Below, one piece after another: positions 30,899-37,380 of a stretch of 37,380 nucleotides of DNA. The stretch spans positions 33,095-70,474 of the forward strand of contig MEQX01000005.1 of the NCBI GenBank assembly GCA_001770415.1. Direction: 5' to 3'. The position numbers and the translations under genes are program-made. Source of the DNA: Betaproteobacteria bacterium RIFCSPLOWO2_02_FULL_63_19 (GTDB taxonomy: Bacteria > Pseudomonadota > Gammaproteobacteria > Burkholderiales > SG8-39). The notes under the pieces were generated by a model. That model did not search any database. It saw nothing but the letters and a program-made list of their open reading frames with translations, and was not told the origin of the DNA. The stretch's first letter is position 1. Each line of letters begins with the position of its first letter.

Positions 30899-31681
30899 GT
30901 GCGCAAATTTCTAGCAGTTCTTGGCATATTCTGGTTCGCCACCGGCTCAGCCTCGGCGGCGATGGTCGCCGACAAGGTGCCATACAGCCTGGGCGGCAAC
31001 AATTTCGAAGGCATCCTGGTCTACGACGACAGCGTTTCGGGCAAACGACCGGCGGTATTGATGGCGCCCAATTTCATGGGCGTGACCGAGAACGCGGTCA
31101 CCAAGGCCAAGTTGCTGGCCGGGAAGAAATACGTCTATTTCATCGTCGATATCTTCGGGGTCAACAAGCGGCCCAAGTCGTACAAGGAGGCGGTTGCCGC
31201 AATGGGCGGCCTGATGAAGGACGTTCCCGCGCAGCGGGCGCGCGCCAACAAGGCGCTCGACGTGTTTCTGGCGGAAGCAGGCAAGCGCAACCTCATCGAC
31301 TCCGGCAAGACCGCCGCGATCGGTTTCTGTTTCGGCGGCGCGAACGTGCTGGAGTTGGCGCGTGCCGGACGCGACATACGGGGGGTGGTGAGCTTCCATG
31401 GCTCGCTCAGCACGCCCAATCCGGCCGATGCCAGGAACATCAAGGCAAAGGTCCTGGTTTTGCATGGCGCGGTCGATCCGGTCTCGCCCAAGGCCCAGCG
31501 CGATGCGCTTGAAGCCGAACTGACAGCGGCCGGTGTCGATTACCAGATCATCGCTTTCTCGGGTGCCTATCATTCCTTCACGAATCCGGAAGCGAATGCC
31601 GCGAAACGGTCGATCTACGACGCCAAAGTCACCAAGCGCGCCTACGCGATGATGGACGATTTCTTCGCCGAGATCTTCTGA
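30899..31681 (+). CDS. Exported dienelactone hydrolase-family alpha/beta hydrolase
   Basis: This 260-residue protein is a dienelactone hydrolase-type enzyme with an N-terminal signal peptide (MRKFLAVLGIFWFATGSASA). It should act in the periplasm, unlike the classical cytoplasmic enzyme of chlorocatechol breakdown. The catalytic triad is intact: Cys144 (GFCFGG), Asp193 (GAVDPVS) and His225 (GAYHSF). The start is GTG at 30899, with GGGAGA upstream. Substrate may be a lactone or ester; nothing decides it. A long palindrome follows directly after the stop codon. The gene is divergent from the molybdo-enzyme and is separated by 234 bases from the molybdenum hydroxylase operon. Confidence 0.88.
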   Translation: MRKFLAVLGIFWFATGSASAAMVADKVPYSLGGNNFEGILVYDDSVSGKRPAVLMAPNFMGVTENAVTKAKLLAGKKYVYFIVDIFGVNKRPKSYKEAVAAMGGLMKDVPAQRARANKALDVFLAEAGKRNLIDSGKTAAIGFCFGGANVLELARAGRDIRGVVSFHGSLSTPNPADARNIKAKVLVLHGAVDPVSPKAQRDALEAELTAAGVDYQIIAFSGAYHSFTNPEANAAKRSIYDAKVTKRAYAMMDDFFAEIF

Positions 31682-31683
31682 TC

Positions 31684-31709
31684 GCCCGCGCGCCGATCGG
31701 CGCGCGGGC
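31684..31709. terminator. 26-bp perfect palindrome after the dienelactone hydrolase gene
   Basis: GCCCGCGCGCC-GATC-GGCGCGCGGGC forms an 11-bp GC-only stem with a 4-base loop, 3 bases after the stop codon. No T-run follows, so it is not a textbook intrinsic terminator. A 3'-end-stabilising or Rho-assisted role is likely. Confidence 0.5.
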
Positions 31710-31915
31710 ACCGTCGGCGCTTACGCCTGCCGCCGGTTCCGGCTGGCTGTAATCACGCGTTGGCGGCGCGTAATTCTCTATTTCATTGCACATTGCGACC
31801 GCGGCGCGGAGCGGGACGGGTGCTCGCATCGCACCGGCTCTCGCTCGCATGGATTGGCCGCGGTGTCGAAATTGAGCGAAAATTCGTGCCCTGCACGATT
31901 AAAAAGGGAAGCGAG

Positions 31916-32787
31916 ATGATCGAAATGCGCTATGAGGCGCCCCGGACGCTGAAGGCCGCGGTTGCGCTGCTCGCGGCGGCGAACGGCCGGGCGAAGGTGC
32001 TTGCAGGCGGCACCGACCTGCTGATCCAGATGCGTTCGGGCCGGATCGATCCGGAACTGCTGATCGATGTAAAGTGCATACCGGAACTGCGCACGATCGC
32101 CGAAGAGAAAGGCGGCTATCGCTTCGGCGCCGCGGTGAGCGCAATGGAACTGGTCGAACACGAGGGTCTGGCCCGCATGTGGCCGGGCGTGATCGACGCG
32201 GTGAAGCTGATCGGATCGATCCAGGTGAAGGGCCGCGCGACCGTAGGCGGAAACCTTTGCAACGCTTCGCCCGCCGCGGACAGCGTACCGGCGCTGGTCG
32301 CCGCGGGGGCCCTCGCCAGGATTATCGGCCCCGGCGGCAGACGAGAAGTGCCGGTCGAGGAGATACCTGCCGGGCCCGGCCTTACGTCGCTTCGCGCCGG
32401 CGAAATGGTGGTCTCGATTCTGCTGCCCAAGCGGCCGCAGCGCTCGGGAGACGCCTATCTTCGCTTCACGCCGCGCACCGAAATGGATATCGCGGTGGTC
32501 GGTGCCGGCGTCAATCTGACGCTGAACGCGAAAGGCGTCTGCAGCCGCGCTCGCGTCAGCCTGGGCGCCGTCGCCGAACGTGTGCTGCTGCTTCCGGACG
32601 CGGCGGCGGCGCTGATCGGCCAGCGCGTCGATGCCGCAGCGCTCGAACGCCTGGCGGCGGCGGCCAGCGCGGCCTGCCGGCCGATCGACGACAAGCGCGG
32701 CACCAAGGAATATCGCATCAAGGTCGCGGGCGTGATGGCACGGCGGGCCGCGCAGATCGCGGTGAAACGGGCGAAGGGGGAAGTCTG

Positions 32788-32788
<1 letters not shown>
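31916..32788 (+). CDS. Molybdenum hydroxylase medium (FAD-binding) subunit, CoxM-like
   Basis: This 290-residue subunit of a xanthine dehydrogenase-family enzyme holds FAD and passes electrons on from the iron-sulfur subunit. FAD motifs AGGTDLLIQM (about residue 32) and TVGGNLCNASPAADS are present. The C-terminal CO-dehydrogenase flavoprotein-like domain follows. I chose the ATG at 31916, which has AAGGGAAG upstream; the longer open frame has no family-like N-terminus. Its TGA overlaps the ATG of the small-subunit gene by one base, so translation is probably coupled. Gene order medium-small-large matches this enzyme class. Confidence 0.92.
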
Positions 32789-33264
<476 letters not shown>

Positions 33265-33266
33265 TC

Positions 33267-35561
33267 ATGACGGTGAAATACCAGGAGAAGCCGCTCAAAA
33301 TCGTCGGCACACGTCCGCTTCGCCCCGACGGCGTCGACAAGGTGACCGGCCGTGCCCGCTATGCGGCGGATTACAACCTGCCGGGCCAGCTGATCGGCAA
33401 GGTGCTGCGCAGCCCGCACGCGCACGCGCGCATCAAATCGATCGACACGTCGAAGGCGGCGGCCTTGCCGGGGGTCAAAGCGCTCGTCACGCGCGACGAT
33501 TTCGCGGACATGCCTGTCGAGTACGCGGCATCGGGTGAACTGACGATCAATTTCCGCGACGTCACGCGCAACATGATGGCGCGCGAAAAGGTGTTCTACG
33601 ACGGCCATCCGGTGGCAGCGGTCGCGGCCACCAGCGCTTCGATCGCACGCGAGGCGCTGAAGCTCATCAAGGTCGAATACGAGGTCCTGCCGCACGTGAT
33701 CGACGTGCTCGAGGCGATGAAGCCCGACGCGCCGCTGCTGCACGAGCATCAGTTCACCGACGGCGTGACGCCGAAACCCGACAAACCCTCCAACGTGGCC
33801 AAGCGCATGGTGTTCGCACTCGGCAGCCTCGAGGAAGGCTTCAAGCAGGCCGACCTGGTCATAGAGCGCGAGTTCAACACCAAGCCGGTCCACCAGGGGT
33901 ATATCGAGCCGCAGGCGTGCGTGGCGAGCTACACCGAGGATGGCCAGGTCGAGCTCTGGACCGGCACTCAGGGGCACTTCGTGTTCCGCGCCCAGCTGGC
34001 GAAGGTGCTGCAGATGGACGTCTCGAAGATACGCGTCACCGCAACCGAACTCGGCGGCGGCTTTGGCGGCAAGAACAACATCTACAACGAGCCGCTGGCG
34101 ATCGCGCTGTCGCGCAAGTCGCACCGGCCGGTGAAGATGGTGATGACGCGCGAGGAGGTGTTCCGCGCCACCGGTCCGACGTCGGGCGCCAACGTCAAGA
34201 TCAAGATGGGTTGCACGCGCGACGGCCGCATCACCGCGGCGGACGCGGAGCTGAACTTCCAGGCGGGCGCCTTTGCCGGCTCCTCGGTGGGAATGGCCTC
34301 GATGTGCACGTTCACCCGCTACGACCTCGACAACGTGCGCGTCGTCGGCAACGACGTCACCGTCAACCGCCCGAAAGTGGCCGCTTACCGGGCGCCCGGC
34401 GCGCCGATCGCGGTGTTCGGCGTCGAGAGCGTCATCGACGAGATGGCCCGGAAGCTGGGCATCGATCCGATCGATTTCCGGCTCAAGAACGCGGCCAAGG
34501 AAGGCACGCAGACGTATTACGGTCCCACGCTCGGGCCGATCGGCTTCGTCGAGACGCTGAATCGCGCCAAGGCGCACCCGAATTACCGCCTGCCGCTCGG
34601 ACCGGATCAGGGCAGGGGAATCGCGACCGGCTTCTGGTTCAATATCGGCAAGGAAACCTCGAGCACGGTGCATGTCAATGAGGACGGTACGGTGACGCTG
34701 ATCATCGGGATCGTCGATGTCGCCGGCGGCACGCGCGCGACAATGGCGATGATGGTTGCCGAAGAGTTCGGCATCGACTACGACAAGGTTCGGCCTGTCG
34801 TCGGCGATACCTCGGCGCTGGGTTTCAACTTCATCACCGCGGGCAGCCGCGGCACCTTCGCGGGCGGCATGGCGGCGGTGCTCGCGGCGCGCGACGCGAT
34901 GGAGAAACTGTGCCGGCGTGTCGCCCGGATACGCGACGTTCCGCCGGAAGCGGTGGCGTGGAAGGACGGGCGCGCTCAGCCCGCCGAAGGCAGCGGGACC
35001 CAGTTCAAGCCGATGAGCCTGGAGGAGATTGCGCGAGAGGCGGGCAGGACCGGTGGCACCATCTCCGGCCACTCGGAAATCAATGCCGAGGGAGCCGGCC
35101 CTGGATTCGGCACCCACATCGCCGACGTCGAAGTGGACAGGGAAACGGGGTCGATCAAGATCCTGCGCTACACCATCGTGCAGGACGTCGGCAAGGCCAT
35201 CCACCCGGCCTACGTCGAAGGCCAGTTCGAGGGCGGCGCGGTCCAGGGCATCGGCTGGGCGCTGAACGAGGAGTACGTGTACGGTGCCGATGGGGTGCTG
35301 CAGAATCCCGGATTCCTCGACTACCGCGTTCCGGTGGCATCCGATGTTCCCTTCATCGACTCGGTCATCGTCGAGGTGCCCAATCCCAACCACCCGTACG
35401 GCGTGCGCGGCTGCGGCGAGGTTCCGATCATCGCCCCGATGGCGGCCATTTCCAACGCGGTGGAGAACGCGATCGGCGTGCGTCTGCGCGAACAGCCGAT
35501 GTCGCCGCCGCGCGTGCTGAAGGCGATCGAGGCAGCGGCGCTCGCCACGACGCAGGATTGA
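33267..35561 (+). CDS. Molybdenum hydroxylase large (Moco) subunit, xanthine dehydrogenase family
   Basis: This 764-residue catalytic subunit binds molybdopterin cytosine dinucleotide-type cofactor. The N-terminal domain begins GTRPLRPDGVDKVTGRARYAADYNL, and the Moco domain includes GGGFGGKNN and GSRGTFAGGMAA. The active-site loop is AYRAPGAP (residues 373-380), and the catalytic glutamate is Glu718 in GCGEVPI. True CO dehydrogenase (form I CoxL) has a Cys-containing AYRCSFR loop, so this is not CO dehydrogenase despite the Cox-like naming of such genes. Hydroxylation of an N-heterocyclic or aromatic compound, an aldehyde or a CoA thioester is more likely. It is followed after 4 bases by a MoaD-like gene. 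Confidence 0.93.
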   Translation: MTVKYQEKPLKIVGTRPLRPDGVDKVTGRARYAADYNLPGQLIGKVLRSPHAHARIKSIDTSKAAALPGVKALVTRDDFADMPVEYAASGELTINFRDVTRNMMAREKVFYDGHPVAAVAATSASIAREALKLIKVEYEVLPHVIDVLEAMKPDAPLLHEHQFTDGVTPKPDKPSNVAKRMVFALGSLEEGFKQADLVIEREFNTKPVHQGYIEPQACVASYTEDGQVELWTGTQGHFVFRAQLAKVLQMDVSKIRVTATELGGGFGGKNNIYNEPLAIALSRKSHRPVKMVMTREEVFRATGPTSGANVKIKMGCTRDGRITAADAELNFQAGAFAGSSVGMASMCTFTRYDLDNVRVVGNDVTVNRPKVAAYRAPGAPIAVFGVESVIDEMARKLGIDPIDFRLKNAAKEGTQTYYGPTLGPIGFVETLNRAKAHPNYRLPLGPDQGRGIATGFWFNIGKETSSTVHVNEDGTVTLIIGIVDVAGGTRATMAMMVAEEFGIDYDKVRPVVGDTSALGFNFITAGSRGTFAGGMAAVLAARDAMEKLCRRVARIRDVPPEAVAWKDGRAQPAEGSGTQFKPMSLEEIAREAGRTGGTISGHSEINAEGAGPGFGTHIADVEVDRETGSIKILRYTIVQDVGKAIHPAYVEGQFEGGAVQGIGWALNEEYVYGADGVLQNPGFLDYRVPVASDVPFIDSVIVEVPNPNHPYGVRGCGEVPIIAPMAAISNAVENAIGVRLREQPMSPPRVLKAIEAAALATTQD

Positions 35562-35565
35562 AATC

Positions 35566-35811
35566 TTGGCGAGGATCTCGCTGTCGAACAACCTGGCGCC
35601 GTACACCGGCGGCGAGACTTCGCTCGATCTCGACGCCGGCAACGTGCGCCAGCTGTTCCGGGCGCTGGGCGAGCGCTACCCTGACCTTGCGCCGCGCCTC
35701 GAGTCCGAACTCGCCGTCGCGATAGACGGCGTGGTCTACCAGGATTCGCTGCTCGCGCCGATCGGGCCCGACAGCGAGGTGCTCCTGTTCAGCAAAATCG
35801 CTGGCGGGTAG
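35566..35811 (+). CDS. MoaD/ThiS-family small sulfur-carrier protein
   Basis: This 81-residue beta-grasp protein ends in the diagnostic Gly-Gly (SKIAGG), which is adenylated and thiocarboxylated in sulfur carriers. The start is a TTG at 35566 with AGGA 8 bases upstream, only 4 bases after the large-subunit stop. The tight spacing suggests cotranslation with the molybdenum hydroxylase. It may supply sulfur for Moco synthesis dedicated to this enzyme, or for another sulfur transfer. No other Moco synthesis gene is in the window. Confidence 0.8.
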   Translation: MARISLSNNLAPYTGGETSLDLDAGNVRQLFRALGERYPDLAPRLESELAVAIDGVVYQDSLLAPIGPDSEVLLFSKIAGG

Positions 35812-35982
35812 CGCGGTTCTCCGGGCGGCGGATACGCGGTCGCTCGCGGCACCGTCCGGTCAGACGCGACCGGAAATCCGGGGCATAATGAGACTGTGTG
35901 CCGGCCAGGGTGTTCTGCACCATTACCGAGGCGCCCGCCGGACGCCATTTACCGCAGGACCAAACCTGAAGACGGAGGAACC

Positions 35983-36999
35983 ATGAGAGGCATCCGCACA
36001 TTGCAATGCGCACTGCTCGCCGCGGCGATGGCCGTGGCCGCCGGCACCTCGGCACAGGCGCCCAAACCCCGCTCGTACATCCTGACGACGGCCACCACGG
36101 GGGGAACCTATTACCCCGTCGGCGTCGCCGTGGCAACCCTGATCAAGGTCAAGCTGCAGCCGAAGCTCAAGCTCGACATGAGCGCGATCAGTTCGGCCGG
36201 GTCGGGCGAGAACGTCAAGCTGCTGCGTGAGAACCAGGCGCAGTTCGCGATCCTGCAGGGGCTGTTCGGCATGTACGCCAAGCAGGGATCCGGCGCGCTC
36301 AAGGGCGATGGTCCGCAGAAGAACATCCGCTCGATCACCATGCTCTGGCAGAACGTCGAGCACTTCGTGGTGACCGCCGACCTCGCCAAGACCGGGACGG
36401 CCGACGATCTGAAGGGCCTGGTCGGCAAGAAGTTCTCGATCGGCGCGCGCAACTCCGGCACCGAGCACTCGAACCGCTTCCTGCTGAACAACCTCGGCAT
36501 CGACCCGGAGAAGCTCGACTTGGTGTTCCAGGGCTATGGGCCGAGCATCGACGCGCTGCAGAACGGCTCGATCGTGGGCGCGGGCATTCCGGGAGGCCCG
36601 CCGGTATCCGTCATTACCCGCGCCTTCGCGCAGATGGGCAACAAGATCCGCCTGATCGAGTTCACCCGCGAGCAGGCCGCCAAAGCCGACGGCGGCAACG
36701 ATCTCTACAACCCGCTGGTCGTGCCCGCCGGCACCTATCCGGGCCAGACGAAGGACTTCCACACCATCGCGCAACCGAATTTCCTCGGCGTCAACGCCGA
36801 CGTACCCGAAGAGGATGTTTACCTAATCACCAAGACGATCTACCAGAACCTGCCGTTCCTGAACGCCATCCACGCGGCGACGAAGTCGATGTCGCTCAAA
36901 GCCGCCATCGCCGGGCTTCCCATGCCGCTGCATCCGGGCGCGGCCAAGTACTACAAGGAGGCCGGTCTCGCCGTCCCCGACCGGTTGATGGCGAAGTGA
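35983..36999 (+). CDS. TAXI-family TRAP transporter solute-binding protein
   Basis: This 338-residue periplasmic binding protein belongs to the TAXI branch of TRAP transporters. A signal peptide (about residues 1-25) precedes the family-typical start SYILTTATTGGTYYPVGVAVA. Further family features are ENVKLLRENQAQFAILQ, KKFSIGARNSGTEHSNRFLL and the C-terminal LPMPLHPGAAKYYKEAGL. I chose the ATG at 35983, with GGAGGAA 5-6 bases upstream. The ligand is unknown. The gene is 171 bases after the MoaD-like gene, and it is followed by a hairpin and the permease gene. Confidence 0.93.
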   Translation: MRGIRTLQCALLAAAMAVAAGTSAQAPKPRSYILTTATTGGTYYPVGVAVATLIKVKLQPKLKLDMSAISSAGSGENVKLLRENQAQFAILQGLFGMYAKQGSGALKGDGPQKNIRSITMLWQNVEHFVVTADLAKTGTADDLKGLVGKKFSIGARNSGTEHSNRFLLNNLGIDPEKLDLVFQGYGPSIDALQNGSIVGAGIPGGPPVSVITRAFAQMGNKIRLIEFTREQAAKADGGNDLYNPLVVPAGTYPGQTKDFHTIAQPNFLGVNADVPEEDVYLITKTIYQNLPFLNAIHAATKSMSLKAAIAGLPMPLHPGAAKYYKEAGLAVPDRLMAK

Positions 37000-37000
37000 T

Positions 37001-37028
37001 GGTGGCGTGGCGGCCGCCGCCACGCACC
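37001..37028 (+). promoter_or_regulatory. Intercistronic hairpin between TAXI binding protein and permease genes
   Basis: GGTGGCGTGGCGG (37001-37013) pairs with CCGCCACGCACC (37017-37028), giving a 12-bp stem with one bulged G and a 3-base loop, directly after the stop codon. No T-run follows. It probably protects the binding-protein mRNA and limits permease expression. Confidence 0.55.
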
Positions 37029-37053
37029 ACGGATCTTTACGGAAACCGGGCGA

Positions 37054-37380
37054 ATGAGCGCCGAGGGCAACGCGCCCCCGGGCGATACGCCGGCCGCTGT
37101 TTCGCGCGAGCCGGACGAGCCGGCCGGCGCGCGCAGCGCCGCGAGCGCCCCCGGCCGGATCGCGTACTGGCTCGGCGTCGCGCTGGCGCTGCTTCACATC
37201 TACTTCAACACGCTCGGCACCATGTCCGAGCTGCGCGTGTCCGCGGTGCACTTCGGCGGCTTCGGCCTGATGTGCGCGCTTCTGTACCCGGTGTGGCATG
37301 CGAAGACGATTGCCGGTCAGCGTCTGGTGCTCGCACTCGACGCGCTGATCGGGATCGCGGCGGTTTCGTGCATTGCTTAT
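37054..37380 (+). CDS. TRAP transporter fused permease (partial, N-terminus only)
   Basis: The frame opens at ATG 37054 and is still open at the window end (109 codons). A hydrophilic Pro/Ala-rich N-terminus is followed by membrane helices (IAYWLGVALALLHIYFNTLG; VHFGGFGLMCALLYPVW; LALDALIGIAAVSCIAY). This matches the N-terminal region of the large fused DctQM-type permeases that accompany TAXI binding proteins. Position directly after the TAXI gene supports this. The catalytic permease core is outside the window. Confidence 0.82.
   Translation, partial: MSAEGNAPPGDTPAAVSREPDEPAGARSAASAPGRIAYWLGVALALLHIYFNTLGTMSELRVSAVHFGGFGLMCALLYPVWHAKTIAGQRLVLALDALIGIAAVSCIAY

Overview
This is a GC-rich bacterial window, most likely from a betaproteobacterium (Burkholderiales or Rhodocyclales grade). 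The clue is the housekeeping block at the left end: a DegS/AlgW-type membrane-anchored protease, then petABC (cytochrome bc1) and sspA-sspB. Cytochrome b has the PVWY form of the Qo motif. No species can be named from the sequence alone.

Layout. (1) 1-5130: partial DegS-like protease on the minus strand; then petA-petB-petC behind a clear sigma70-type promoter and followed by a good intrinsic terminator; then sspA and sspB. (2) 5423-11321, plus strand: korC-korA-korB, a 2-oxoacid (probably 2-oxoglutarate) oxidoreductase whose flavoprotein/ferredoxin subunit should link it to NADP, followed by a sulfide:quinone-oxidoreductase-like flavoprotein. (3) 11479-19260, minus strand and convergent with block 2: nfnA-nfnB (an electron-bifurcating ferredoxin/NAD/NADP transhydrogenase), a second 2-oxoacid:ferredoxin oxidoreductase (fused gamma-alpha plus beta), and a 757-residue protein of unusual build. 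(4) 19276-22586: an AT-richer spacer, tRNA-Thr(TGT), and a lapG-lapD pair (c-di-GMP control of surface adhesin cleavage). (5) 22695-27779: amidohydrolase, FecR-domain protein, and a tripartite tricarboxylate transporter (tctC plus a TctA-TctB fusion). (6) 27803-30557, minus strand: a cytoplasmic DMSO-reductase-family molybdo/tungsto-enzyme and nnrU. (7) 30899-37380: exported dienelactone-hydrolase-like protein, a three-subunit molybdenum hydroxylase (FAD, 2x[2Fe-2S], Moco subunits) with its own MoaD/ThiS-like carrier, and a TAXI-type TRAP transporter that runs off the window.

How it fits together. Blocks 2 and 3 look like two parallel ways of exchanging electrons between 2-oxoacids, low-potential ferredoxin and NAD(P)H, in an organism that also respires through cytochrome bc1. 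Blocks 5-7 look like uptake and catabolism of organic acids or (hetero)aromatic compounds, with hydroxylation by a molybdenum hydroxylase.

The most unusual object is the 757-residue protein at 11479-13752. Its central part resembles the TPP-binding domain of pyruvate:ferredoxin oxidoreductase, but I see no TPP/Mg motif in it. A long Ala/Pro linker follows, then a single-[4Fe-4S] ferredoxin domain. I read it as a catalytically dead partner or scaffold that carries a tethered, swinging ferredoxin for the neighbouring oxidoreductase and Nfn. This is inference from sequence and context.
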